Shown here: one piece after another, positions 33,532 through 41,546 of the stretch
Layout: every line of letters begins with the position of its first letter
How positions within the stretch are numbered: position 1 is the stretch's first letter
NCBI GenBank assembly: GCA_045542115.1
Contig: JAZQKK010000011.1
Location: 1 to 64,000 of the forward strand
Source: RGIG995 sp045542115
GTDB lineage: Bacteria; Bacillota; Clostridia; Oscillospirales; UBA644
Direction of reading: 5' to 3'
DNA: 64,000 bases
Program-made: the position numbers and the translations under genes
Notes under the pieces: model-generated
What the model was told of the DNA's origin: nothing
Databases searched by the model: none
Seen by the model: the letters and a program-made list of their open reading frames with translations, nothing else

Positions 33532-33849
33532 ATGGAAAATAAAGAGTTCTTAATTGCTATGGGAACAAGAATCTCCGAACGGAGAAGGGCTCTTCATCTG
33601 ACCCAAGAGCAACTTGCGGAACGAATGGACGTGACGTTACAAACCGTTTCCTGCATTGAATTGGGGAAGAAGGCAATCCGCCCCCAAAATCTCGCGAATC
33701 TTTGTCTTGCCTTGGATACCTCTGCCGATTATTTCCTGTTGGGGAAACGGTCGGAGCAAGACCTTTCCGAGTTGTTGAAAAAGTTGACGGCGTTGTCGGA
33801 GCGGGATTTTAAGACGGTGGAACACCTCATCAATTATCTGAATCAATAA
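33532..33849 (+). CDS. XRE-family transcriptional regulator
   Basis: 105 residues. Cro/CI-type HTH at about 10-65 (ISERRRALHLTQEQLAERMDVTLQTVSCIELGKKAIRPQNLANLCLALDTSADYFLLG) and a short C-terminal helix pair (LLKKLTALSERDFKTVEHLINYL) that may dimerise. Start ATG 33532; an in-frame TTG at 33517 is possible. Divergent from the surface-protein gene with a shared palindromic operator, so likely its regulator and its own repressor. Confidence 0.85.
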   Translation: MENKEFLIAMGTRISERRRALHLTQEQLAERMDVTLQTVSCIELGKKAIRPQNLANLCLALDTSADYFLLGKRSEQDLSELLKKLTALSERDFKTVEHLINYLNQ

Positions 33850-33853
33850 AAGA

Positions 33854-33889
33854 ACGGTGCCTGTTTTGTGGACAGGCACCGTATGTTAT
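33854..33889. terminator. Bidirectional terminator
   Basis: An 11-bp stem (ACGGTGCCTGT 33854-33864 with ACAGGCACCGT 33872-33882). The minus strand continues TCTTTTATT, so it serves the SGNH hydrolase operon as well as the XRE gene. Confidence 0.75.
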
Positions 33890-33909
33890 TGTTGGATATC
33901 AGTTTCGTG

Positions 33910-34890
33910 TTATATTTCCTTTTCCAAGGCTTGGATAAGGTTTTCCGTGTACAAGGAAAATCCCAAGTCGTTGGGGTGGAGGCAGTCGTCTTGGTAGAAT
34001 TGGGGGGAATGGGGGACCAGGGATTGTCCGTCGATGACGGTAAAGCCCCGGGATTCTTCTTCCCGGCGGAGAACCGAGAACCATTTTTCGAAGGCGTCGG
34101 GGTCTTGTTGGTACTGTTTTTTATCGTTCCGCCAGATGGGGAGGATGCAGATCACCTTTTCCGGGCCGTAGGTCGCTTTTATCTTGTCCAAAAAGGCGAC
34201 GGTCATCTGCCGAACCTGTTCCGGGGAACGGCCCCAGGTGATGTCGTTGGTTCCGAAGGCAATAAAGACCCGGTCTGGGTCGAAGTTTGGCGGGGGGAGG
34301 AAGGTGTCTGGGTCGAAATATCCGCCGCCCACTCCTTGGATGATGCAGTCGGCGTTGTAGAAGCGGCTGACCCGCTGGGCGTAGGACATCGAAGGGAAGA
34401 TTCCGTAGAATCCTTGGGTAATGGAATCTCCTAAAAAGAGGAACTTTTGGTCGAAGTTGGGTCGCCGGAGCAATTCGTCGTCGGCAATTTCCAGAGAATA
34501 CAGCCGTCCCTCGTAACAATTGGGGAAGGTCAGGCAGACCCGGGTAAGCAGGTCGGGGTCTTCCGGTTCTAAAACGGGATTTCCCTTGTTGGGCAGAGGA
34601 GCCGACAGGGTGTGGCGTTCGGTTTGGGTGGAATGACAGACTAAATTTCCGTCCACCAAAAGGTCGAATCCGCCCCCTTCCACCGTAAAACTGACGTGGT
34701 CGGCGTAGGTGCAAAATTCCAGGCGAATCCCCGAGGTGTGGCGAGCCATCTCTCCCAGGAACGAAGCCTGTTTTTCCCATTGTTCAAGGGCTTGACGGGA
34801 GCATTTATAAGGGCAGAGCCCCCCGTTTTTGATTTCGTAATCCACCGCCCCGAACAAGAACGGGATTAAAAAGTTTGCAGAAAGCAGCAT
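33910..34890 (-). CDS. SGNH/GDSL hydrolase (copy 2)
   Basis: 326 residues. An N-terminal beta-sandwich-like region (about 1-130) precedes the SGNH esterase core: block I FLFLGDSITQGFYG, Gly block GVGGGYFDPDTF, block III FIAFGTNDITWG and block V DDCLHPNDLGFSLY with the catalytic Asp-His. Such two-domain enzymes often deacetylate carbohydrates. It is the last gene of a five-gene minus-strand run, 3 bp after its paralogue. No signal peptide, so probably cytoplasmic. Confidence 0.88.
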   Translation of the reverse strand: MLLSANFLIPFLFGAVDYEIKNGGLCPYKCSRQALEQWEKQASFLGEMARHTSGIRLEFCTYADHVSFTVEGGGFDLLVDGNLVCHSTQTERHTLSAPLPNKGNPVLEPEDPDLLTRVCLTFPNCYEGRLYSLEIADDELLRRPNFDQKFLFLGDSITQGFYGIFPSMSYAQRVSRFYNADCIIQGVGGGYFDPDTFLPPPNFDPDRVFIAFGTNDITWGRSPEQVRQMTVAFLDKIKATYGPEKVICILPIWRNDKKQYQQDPDAFEKWFSVLRREEESRGFTVIDGQSLVPHSPQFYQDDCLHPNDLGFSLYTENLIQALEKEI

Positions 34891-34893
34891 TTT

Positions 34894-35841
34894 TTACTCC
34901 TTTTCCCCCAAAAGGGCGTGAATCAAGCGTTCGGCATAGAGCGAAAATCCCAAAGCGTTGGGGTGGACGGCGTCGGAAAAGAAATCCTTGTGATGGGGTA
35001 CAAAATCCATTCCCGAAAGTACGGTGATTCCCCGCGTTTCGTATTCGGTTTTTATCACGTCAATACATTGGTCGAAGGTCCCCATCGGTTTTTCCCAGGT
35101 ATCGTACCGCCAAATGGGGGTGATGCCGTAAATCTTTTTTCCTTGATAGGCCGCGGCGACCTTGTCCAAATAGGCGGACGCATTGGCTTGCAATTCGCTC
35201 AGGGTCCGGAAATGTCCGAAATCGTTGGTTCCGAAGGCAACGAAGACCCGGTCCGGGTCAAAATTTTGGGGAATTTCCAGCAAATCCGCATCGAAACAAG
35301 CGCCTCCAACCCCTAAAATCCGGCAGTCGGCGTTGAAAAACAGAGCCGTTCGCCAGGCGTAAGACAGGCTGTTTTCTCCCGAATTCCAGCCCTGGGTGAT
35401 GGAGTCCCCTAAAAACAGAAATTTTTCGCCGTACTCGTGGGGTTTTACGAAGGTTTCTCCCTGCAATTCCACCCCGAACAGGCCAAGGGGTTTTCCGTCG
35501 TGGCTGGGGAAAATCAGCGTCACCCGGTGGATTCCTTCCGGCAGAGAGACCGGATGGTCCGTCGGGGCGGCGTAGACGGGGGTGGCTTCGGTCAACAGAC
35601 CGTCCACCAAAAGGTCAAACGACCCGCCCAAAAGGGAAAAGGTGACGGTTTTTGCATCGGTCTCAAAATCCAACCGAACCCCCGTGGGAACTTCCGCCCG
35701 TTTCCCAAAATCTTCCCGGAGCGCAAACCATTTTTCCCGATAGGGAGCGGAAAATTTGTAGGGAACGATGCCTCCGTTCGTTTCGGCAACTTCCATCGCT
35801 CCGAAGAGCGCCGATTTTATCTGTTGTGAAGATAATTTCAT
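34894..35841 (-). CDS. SGNH/GDSL hydrolase (copy 1)
   Basis: 315 residues, clear paralogue of the next gene over its whole length. Same layout: N-terminal sandwich, then FLFLGDSITQGWNSG, GVGGACFDADLL, FVAFGTNDFGHF and DAVHPNALGFSLYAE. Differences are concentrated in the N-terminal half, suggesting different substrates. Likely carbohydrate esterase acting with the neighbouring glycosidase; inference from context. Confidence 0.88.
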   Translation of the reverse strand: MKLSSQQIKSALFGAMEVAETNGGIVPYKFSAPYREKWFALREDFGKRAEVPTGVRLDFETDAKTVTFSLLGGSFDLLVDGLLTEATPVYAAPTDHPVSLPEGIHRVTLIFPSHDGKPLGLFGVELQGETFVKPHEYGEKFLFLGDSITQGWNSGENSLSYAWRTALFFNADCRILGVGGACFDADLLEIPQNFDPDRVFVAFGTNDFGHFRTLSELQANASAYLDKVAAAYQGKKIYGITPIWRYDTWEKPMGTFDQCIDVIKTEYETRGITVLSGMDFVPHHKDFFSDAVHPNALGFSLYAERLIHALLGEKE

Positions 35842-35874
35842 AGCAGTTTCCTCGCTGTAAATAAAATCTCTTCC

Positions 35875-36411
35875 TTAAAATTTCTTCCAGACTTCCCCGT
35901 CCAGGGTCTTCCACAGGAAGGTTCCGTTTTCCAGGGTCATATATCCCCGGGGGGAATTTTCCTTGGGGATGGAGACCGAGCCGGGGTTCAGGTAGACCCA
36001 ATCCCCGTGGTCGTTACAGGCGGGGACGTGGGTGTGTCCGTTGAGAAGGATGCTTCCTTTGGCAAGGGGCGGGGGATTTTGTTCTCCGAACCGGTGGCCG
36101 TGGGTGGCGAAAATCATCCGTCCGCCGTCTTCCAACAGCATATACTCCGCCAACACCGGAAAATCCAGCACCATCTGGTCCACTTCCGCCTCACAATTTC
36201 CCCGAACGCAAAACAAAACGTCTTTCCGGTCGTTGAGAAGGGCAATCACGTCTTTGGGGGCGTAACCGTCGGGCAGGTCGTTGCGGGGGCCGTGATAGAG
36301 CAAATCCCCCAACAGCAACAGCCGGTCCGCCTGCTCCCGGTCAAAGGCTTGAAGCAACTGCGTACAGTAGGTGGCCGAGCCGTGAATATCCGATGCAATC
36401 ATCCATTTCAT
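35875..36411 (-). CDS. YfcE-like metallophosphodiesterase
   Basis: 178 residues. Calcineurin-like fold of the YfcE/MJ0936 group: metal motifs ASDIHGS, LLGDLLYHGPRND, VRGNCEAEVD, ATHGHRFG and NGHTHVP are all present, ending LNPGSVSIPKE. Family members hydrolyse artificial phosphodiesters; the natural substrate is unclear. Start ATG 36411 is preferred over an in-frame TTG at 36417. Confidence 0.9.
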   Translation of the reverse strand: MKWMIASDIHGSATYCTQLLQAFDREQADRLLLLGDLLYHGPRNDLPDGYAPKDVIALLNDRKDVLFCVRGNCEAEVDQMVLDFPVLAEYMLLEDGGRMIFATHGHRFGEQNPPPLAKGSILLNGHTHVPACNDHGDWVYLNPGSVSIPKENSPRGYMTLENGTFLWKTLDGEVWKKF

Positions 36412-36429
36412 AAGCAATTCTTCCCATTC

Positions 36430-37784
36430 TTAGAATTTCAACAGTACCCTTGTCTTTGCCGGGAGAGCGCAGCGCAAGACGCCGTCTTCCATCGGATACG
36501 CAGCCGACGCATCGTCCAACCGCTCCCCGGCAATCTGCTTTCCGCTCCACAAAGATTCTTCGTTGATTTCAATGGTTTCCCGGTTTATTTCATCTCCAAA
36601 ACCATTTCCATCGCAAAGACGCAGGACCAGGAGAAGTCTCTTCCGCATTTTCCTTCCCCGGTGATGGGATTGTAGTTTTCGTGAATGGTCTCGTCCCGGT
36701 CCATCCAATCCAACAACGTGTCCCGGATTCCCATCGCGGTCTTTCGGAATCCGTAATCGTACAACCCTTTTATGGCGAAATAAGCCACGTTCATCCACAC
36801 CGAACCGCGCCAATACCCCAGGGGGTCCATCTTGGGATGGTCGAGAGAAACGGTGGGCATACAGGGATACAGTTTTTTCGGGTCAGCCGCAAATTTTTCC
36901 AAGGCCGCCGCCTGCTTGTTGGTGGCGATTCCCACCCACAGGGGCATAAAGGCCGCAGGCGTCAGCACCCGGGCAAAGTCTTTTTCTTTAAAATTCCAAT
37001 CCCAGAAGCATCCGTCTTCTTCACACCACATCACGGTCAGAATTCTTTTAGTCAACTCTTCCCGACGCAGACGCCACGTTTCCGCATCGTCGGTGCGGTT
37101 TTGCCGATTGGCCAAATATTCCATCGACCGATAAAACGAGACCATAAAGCAGTTCAGGTCCACGGGATACATATATTCGACGGCACCGTCGTCAAAGCGA
37201 ATGGAGTCGTCCAGACCGGATTCCCAGCCAATGTACGTAATCCGCAGTTTCCCCTGTTCCGAGGTGGAATAAAAGAACAAACCGTCTTCTTCGCAGAACC
37301 GTTGGGTCCGCCAAAAAGATTCATTCAGCACCAACTTCGGGTACATCTTCGCCAAAAAATCATCGTCGGGATAGGCGCGGTCCATCCGTTCCATCGCCCA
37401 CGCCCACACCGGGGGCTTGCTGTATTGGTCCATAATCTGGTTTTTGTGTCCGGGCATCCGAATCACGTCGGGAAGCATCCCGTCGTCCTTTTGGAACAGG
37501 AAAAAAGCTTCCATCTGTTCCTGGGCCAATTTCGGGTCAAACCGAGCCACGCCCACCATATGGAAGGCGCTGTCCCAGTTCCAAATACCGGGGAATTGGA
37601 TGTTGTCCGGGTTCGCGTGATGACGCGCCATCGACGGCGAGATGGCCCGATAGGGCTTCCAAAGAGTTTCTTCTTCGAGGGGGGCAATATTCTGCACCAA
37701 AATCCGGGACGCCTTGTCCAACAAGCGGTAATCCCGGTCCGAAAGGGAGCGCTCGTTCTTTTTCAACCATTCCGTCCTTAACAT
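36430..37784 (-). pseudogene. Trehalase-like (GH63/MGH1-type) glycosidase, frameshifted near the 3' end
   Basis: The main frame, 37784-36585, encodes 399 residues with an (alpha/alpha)6-barrel: GIWNWDSAFHMVG, GWESGLDDSIRF (acid region) and GYWRGSVWMNVAYF, ending FSWSCVFAMEMVLEMK. Directly after the stop, the -1 frame continues for about 52 residues (INRETIEINEESLWSG ... RCALPAKTRVLLKF), which reads like a beta-sheet C-terminal domain and runs to the next gene. One missing A in ATGAAATAA would join them. Either a real frameshift or a sequencing error; the barrel itself is complete and may still be active. AGGAGG lies upstream of the start. Confidence 0.7.
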
Positions 37785-37799
37785 TTCAAAATATCCTCC

Positions 37800-38609
37800 T
37801 CATTTTACGGTGATTTCACCGACGATTCCCTTGAACAGACCGCCCACCACGTAACTGGGCTTCCCGAAAAAGTCGATCAAGGCGTTATTGTGCCAATGTC
37901 CGCCGCAAAAACCCTTGAACAACGGCTCTTCCGCCAAATAGTTCATCACCTTCACCGAGGTGTCCACCATCTCTTCCGTTCCGCCCAGGTTCTTGACCAA
38001 ATGGTCAATTCGGTACCCTTCTTTCTTCGTCTGGTCAGGATGAATGGGCACGTGGGTGAACAGCAGAATGGGCAGACCCTTGGCAACTTCCGCCTGCAAC
38101 TGCTCGAACTGCTTTTCGGTCCAGGTGGCATACCCGTTATCGGCGGCAATCACGTTGACTCCGCCTACGATCCGGCTCTCAAAATACATATCCCCCCGGA
38201 AATGGGATTGAATATAGTCTCCCGTGGTTTCCTTCAATTCGTAAGAGTCAATGCCCGGCTTGGGGGTAAATTCGTGGTTTCCCGCGCAGAACAGATAATC
38301 TTTGCCCGCAAGGATTTCCTTGGCCACGTCGTAGTTTTTATAAGTATTGAAATCTACCACGTCTCCCGTGAAAACGGTGCAGTCAAAGTTCTTGGCGTAC
38401 TCCATCGCCTCTTCCAGATACCCCACCGGGTCCCGTTCGGGAAAGTTTGCTTCCCGGAAAAATACGTCCCGGCGCCCGGCGGCGTAAGGAATCATTTCTT
38501 CCTTATTCCGTTCGTCGGAAAGGGAGAGATGCACGTCGGTCAACTGCAAAATTTTTACCGGCTTTTCCAGCCCCAGGTCAAATTGGATCTTATTCGGTTT
38601 CAAGTTCAT
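37800..38609 (-). CDS. Calcineurin-like metallophosphoesterase
   Basis: 269 residues. Metal-ligand motifs: LTDVHLS, FTGDVVDFN, CAGNHEF, LFTHVPIHPD and GGHWHNN. No signal peptide. First gene of the minus-strand run with glycosidase, YfcE-like and two SGNH genes. Substrate unknown; possibly a sugar phosphodiester given the context (inference). AGAAGGAG site upstream of the ATG. Confidence 0.87.
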   Translation of the reverse strand: MNLKPNKIQFDLGLEKPVKILQLTDVHLSLSDERNKEEMIPYAAGRRDVFFREANFPERDPVGYLEEAMEYAKNFDCTVFTGDVVDFNTYKNYDVAKEILAGKDYLFCAGNHEFTPKPGIDSYELKETTGDYIQSHFRGDMYFESRIVGGVNVIAADNGYATWTEKQFEQLQAEVAKGLPILLFTHVPIHPDQTKKEGYRIDHLVKNLGGTEEMVDTSVKVMNYLAEEPLFKGFCGGHWHNNALIDFFGKPSYVVGGLFKGIVGEITVK

Positions 38610-38639
38610 AAAAAATCTCCTTCTTAGGCCATTTTTTTC

Positions 38640-38668
38640 AGTTTACCATATCCTACCGAAAAAATCAA
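38640..38668 (-). promoter_or_regulatory. Promoter of the glycosidase/esterase run
   Basis: On the minus strand TTGATT (38668-38663), 17-bp spacer ending ATATGG, TAAACT (38645-38640). Confidence 0.55.
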
Positions 38669-38828
38669 TAGATTTTTTAAACAATATACAAAATGTCGGA
38701 AATTTTTCATTACACCTCTTCCCCCGTTTCTTTCCGCGCCCCGCACCGGCACACCATCCCCTTGCAGCCGCCGCGTCCCCATCGACCGGCCGAGGATTCA
38801 TTTTTAAGAAAAATTTCACATTTCCCCC

Positions 38829-38857
38829 TTGCAAACGGCGGATTTTTGTGGTATAAT
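38829..38857 (+). promoter_or_regulatory. tRNA-Trp promoter
   Basis: TTGCAA (38829-38834), 17-bp spacer, TGTGG-TATAAT (-10 at 38852-38857). Confidence 0.8.
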
Positions 38858-38894
38858 AGAACCCTGTCGGAACCCATCCGACCCACCGAAATAC

Positions 38895-38970
38895 AGGGGT
38901 ATAGCTCAGCCGGTAGAGCAGCGGTCTCCAAAACCGCGTGTCCTGGGTTCGATCCCTAGTGCCCCTGCCA
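38895..38970 (+). tRNA. tRNA-Trp (CCA anticodon)
   Basis: 76 nt including encoded CCA. Acceptor AGGGGTA pairs with TGCCCCT; D arm GCTC..GAGC; anticodon loop CTCCAAA with anticodon CCA at 38928-38930; T arm CTGGG-TTCGATC-CCTAG. Discriminator base G. A terminator follows directly. Confidence 0.97.
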
Positions 38971-39009
38971 AACAAGAACGACCTGCGCTGCGGGTCGTTC
39001 TTGTTTTTG
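38971..39009 (+). terminator. tRNA-Trp terminator
   Basis: A 13-bp stem (AACAAGAACGACC 38971-38983 with GGTCGTTCTTGTT 38993-39005) and T-run. Confidence 0.9.
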
Positions 39010-39045
39010 TAGAGGAAACGGGGAGCGAATGGGTTAGGGAGGGAA

Positions 39046-39119
39046 TGACAGTCCTGTGGACTGTCAGAACCACCTCCGGCCTGCCCCGCAGGGCAGGTCG
39101 ATCCCTAGCGCCCCTGCCA
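39046..39119 (+). repeat. Palindromes and partial copy of the tRNA-Trp 3' end
   Basis: A hairpin TGACAGTCC-tgt-GGACTGTCA (39047-39066) and a second CTGCCC-cgca-GGGCAG lead into a 22-base copy (39098-39119) of the tRNA-Trp 3' end (38949-38970), with one mismatch and including CCA. Such duplicated tRNA ends mark integrase attachment sites, but they also arise from tandem tRNA decay. Confidence 0.8.
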
Positions 39120-39136
39120 ATAATGATCCCCAGCCC

Positions 39137-39165
39137 TTGACGAGTCGGGGAAGTCGTGGTATAAT
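39137..39165 (+). promoter_or_regulatory. Promoter of the YbjN-like pair
   Basis: TTGACG (39137-39142), 17-bp spacer ending CGTGG, TATAAT (39160-39165). Confidence 0.75.
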
Positions 39166-39260
39166 AAAAAAATCGGCAGGGTGAAATATCGTTGCGAAAT
39201 TTTGCCGCCGGACGCGTTTGTTAAGATACCGAATCAAATCACAGAACAGGAGAAAACGTT

Positions 39261-39755
39261 ATGGCAGAATCGAATCTGGAACAGGCTCAGGCTGTGTTCG
39301 ATGCCCTTTGCCGGACGATGGATCGTCTCGACTGGTATTATAAGAAAGTTAAGGATCTCACCATCGAATGCGGTGCGAAGGGGGAGGATCTCCCTATGGA
39401 CCTCACCATCAAGGTGGACGAGGAGCGTCGCCTGATCCGGCTGATCTCCCTGCTCCCCTTCTCTATTCCGGAGGATAAGCGCCTCGACGTGGTCGTGGCC
39501 ATCTGCGCCCTCAACAACGCCCTTGTGGACGGGTGCTTTGACCTTGATCTCGGGGACGGCTCTCTGTTTTTCCGTATGACCAACAGCTATGCGGACAGCG
39601 AGCTTGGCACGGAAGTATTCGAATATCTTCTCTATTCCTCCTGCCAGATGATCGACGAATACAACGACCGGTTTTTGATGCTGTCCAAGGGGATGCTCTC
39701 CCTGGAAAAATGGATCTCCATAATCAACGACAAAGGAGGGAAAGACAATGAGTAA
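39261..39755 (+). CDS. YbjN-like protein 1
   Basis: 164 residues, no signal peptide or membrane segment. The pattern of alternating strands with MDLTIKVDEERRLIRLISLLPF, ALVDGCFDLDLGDGSLFFRMTNSY and a C-terminal helix SCQMIDEYNDRFLML fits the YbjN/T3SS-chaperone-like fold; function unknown. Leucine is coded mostly by CTC/CTG/CTT and arginine often by CGT/CGC, unlike neighbours that favour TTG and CGG. Overlaps the next gene by 8 bp. Confidence 0.7.
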   Translation: MAESNLEQAQAVFDALCRTMDRLDWYYKKVKDLTIECGAKGEDLPMDLTIKVDEERRLIRLISLLPFSIPEDKRLDVVVAICALNNALVDGCFDLDLGDGSLFFRMTNSYADSELGTEVFEYLLYSSCQMIDEYNDRFLMLSKGMLSLEKWISIINDKGGKDNE

Positions 39756-40215
39756 CGCACTTGCAAATCAGGTATACGGGACCCTTTGCGACGCCCTCGA
39801 CGAACGGGGCTGGTCTTATAAAAAAGAGGAGGAACAGCTCCTCGTCCATTTCGGCGTCCGCGGCAACGTCGTTTCCTTGCAGATTCTGATCTTCGTGGAT
39901 GCGGACCGTCAGATGATCCGCGTTGTGTCCCCCATCGGCTTCAATATGAAGCGGGATAATCTTCTCGACGGCGCCATCGCCTGCACCGTCGCCTCTTACG
40001 GTATGGTTGACGGCAATTTCGATTACGACGTTTCCGACGGCAGCATCGTTTATCGTCTGACCGCCTCCTACCGCGGCAGCAAAATCGGCAAGGGGCTGTT
40101 CCATTACCTCATTGACTGCACCTGCGCCACCGTCGACGATTACTACGAAAAGTTCCTCGGTCTCAACAATGGCACGCTCACCCTCCAGGACTTCATCGAA
40201 AAAGGTCTGGCCTGA
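39748..40215 (+). CDS. YbjN-like protein 2
   Basis: 155 residues, a diverged paralogue of the preceding gene: LVHFGVRGNVVSLQILIFVDADRQMIRVVSPIGF and MVDGNFDYDVSDGSIVYRLTASY align with the matching segments upstream. The pair could form a heterodimer. GGAGG site upstream (AAAGGAGGGAAAGACA). Same atypical codon choice. A terminator follows at 40251. Confidence 0.7.
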   Translation: MSNALANQVYGTLCDALDERGWSYKKEEEQLLVHFGVRGNVVSLQILIFVDADRQMIRVVSPIGFNMKRDNLLDGAIACTVASYGMVDGNFDYDVSDGSIVYRLTASYRGSKIGKGLFHYLIDCTCATVDDYYEKFLGLNNGTLTLQDFIEKGLA

Positions 40216-40250
40216 CCGCATTGATCCCAAAATCCCGCAACAACCACCGC

Positions 40251-40280
40251 CCCCGGAACGCCCATCGTTCCGGGGTTTTT
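40251..40280 (+). terminator. Terminator of the YbjN-like pair
   Basis: A 10-bp stem (CCCCGGAACG 40251-40260 with CGTTCCGGGG 40266-40275) and TTTTT. Confidence 0.9.
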
Positions 40281-40297
40281 CATTACTCCTTCCCATC

Positions 40298-40326
40298 TTG
40301 AAAAAATGCGAAAATTGTGATATAAT
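40298..40326 (+). promoter_or_regulatory. Promoter of the TipAS-like gene
   Basis: TTGAAA (40298-40303), 17-bp spacer, TATAAT (40321-40326). Confidence 0.75.
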
Positions 40327-40365
40327 AGAAAATAGAAGAAATCATTACGCATAGGGGACGAAAAA

Positions 40366-40737
40366 ATGAGGGATATTTATTCTGCCGAAGCCCAAAAACG
40401 CTGGGGGGATACCTCCGCCTACCGGGAACACGCCGAAAAAACAAAACATTACACAAAAGAACAATGGGATACGGTAAACGACGGCTTAATGTCCATCTTT
40501 GCCGAATTTTCCCCGTGCAAAAATCGTAGTTTTTCCCCCGATTCCCCCGAGGTGCAGGCGCTTGTCAAAAAACTTCAAGCCCACGTCACCGAACACTACT
40601 ACACCTGCACCCCCGAAATCCTCGCCGGCCTCGGTAAGATGTACGTTGCTGACGAACGGTTCACAAACAACATCGACAAACAGGGCGACGGAACCGCAGA
40701 ATTTGTGGCAAACGCCATAGAATGGATGACAAAATGA
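40366..40737 (+). CDS. Stand-alone TipAS-like domain protein
   Basis: 123 residues. The whole protein resembles the antibiotic-recognition domain found at the C-terminus of TipA-type MerR regulators: SAEAQKRWGDTSAYREHAEKTKHYT, QWDTVNDGLMSIFAEF and LAGLGKMYVADERFTNNIDKQGDG. The DNA-binding MerR part is absent. In TipA this domain binds thiopeptides; a free copy may act as a binding or sequestering protein, which is inference. Coupled to the next gene by ATGA overlap. Confidence 0.75.
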   Translation: MRDIYSAEAQKRWGDTSAYREHAEKTKHYTKEQWDTVNDGLMSIFAEFSPCKNRSFSPDSPEVQALVKKLQAHVTEHYYTCTPEILAGLGKMYVADERFTNNIDKQGDGTAEFVANAIEWMTK

Positions 40738-41420
40738 AAGACGAATGTTTGATTTGCGGAGCACCTCTGAAATATCTGGAACAGGACGAGCGGATGGAAT
40801 GTGCCGTCTGCCACAAAAAAGAGCCGAGCAAAACCGTATGTGAAAAGGGGCATTATATCTGCAACGCGTGTCACACCCAAGGGGTGGACAGCATCATCGG
40901 AGTGTGTCTTTCGGAGCAATCGAAAAATCCCATCGTCGTCCTTCAAAAACTGATGGCGTTGCCGGTCTGCCATATGCACGGCCCCGAGCATCACGTAATG
41001 GTCGGTTCGGCGTTGCTCACGGCGTATCGGAACGCCGGGGGAGAAATCGACCTTCCCAAAGCCCTTGCGGAAATGCAAGCACGGGGCAGAAAGATTCCCG
41101 GAGGCGCCTGTGGGTTTTGGGGCGCTTGCGGCGCCGGTGTCAGTGCCGGAATCTTCGTGTCCATCGTGACCGGCGCAACACCCCTTGCCACCGAAGGGTG
41201 GGGACTTTCTAACAGAATGACCGCCTCTGCCCTGGAAGCAATCGGCACCGTGAGCGGACCTCGCTGCTGCAAGCGGGATTCCTACCTCGCCATCACAAAG
41301 GCGGTGGAATTCGCCAAAGAACACCTGGGCGTAGCAATGGAATTAAGCGACGTCATCTGCACCCATTCTTTCCAAAACAATCAATGCATCCAAGCCCGCT
41401 GCCCCTTTTTCGCAAACTAA
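40734..41420 (+). CDS. DUF5714-type cysteine-rich protein
   Basis: 229 residues. N-terminal zinc-ribbon-like Cys motifs (CLICGAPL, CAVCHKKE, CEKGHYICNACHTQG) followed by a conserved core LPVCHMHGPEHHVMVGSALLTAY, GGACGFWGACGAGVSAGIFVS and GPRCCKRDSYLAI. This matches a family seen in anaerobes and archaea, sometimes fused to methyltransferases; activity unknown. The many Cys/His suggest metal or cluster binding. ATG at 40734 overlaps the previous stop; an alternative ATG is at 40722. Confidence 0.65.
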   Translation: MKDECLICGAPLKYLEQDERMECAVCHKKEPSKTVCEKGHYICNACHTQGVDSIIGVCLSEQSKNPIVVLQKLMALPVCHMHGPEHHVMVGSALLTAYRNAGGEIDLPKALAEMQARGRKIPGGACGFWGACGAGVSAGIFVSIVTGATPLATEGWGLSNRMTASALEAIGTVSGPRCCKRDSYLAITKAVEFAKEHLGVAMELSDVICTHSFQNNQCIQARCPFFAN

Positions 41421-41438
41421 ACACTGCCGTGGAGTAAA

Positions 41439-41546
41439 AATAAGTGGAAAAGAACTGATACCCGACCCCGCATCAAGACCTACACCGGCTGGACGGCGCA
41501 AATCATCCAACACGAAGTGGATCATTGTAATGGAGTATTGATTTAA
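41439..41546 (+). pseudogene. def: Remnant of peptide deformylase (C-terminal end)
   Basis: A short frame ends TYTGWTAQIIQHEVDHCNGVLI, which contains the HEVDH metal motif of peptide deformylase in its usual context (QHEVDH-x-NG). No upstream deformylase sequence (GxGLAAPQ, EGCLS) is present, so only the last 25 or so codons remain. The rest of 41421-41780 shows no other gene. Confidence 0.75.

Noticed and set aside
39098..39119. A second tRNA gene after tRNA-Trp
   Set aside because: Only the last 22 bases of the tRNA are repeated; no acceptor 5' half, D arm or anticodon arm is present.
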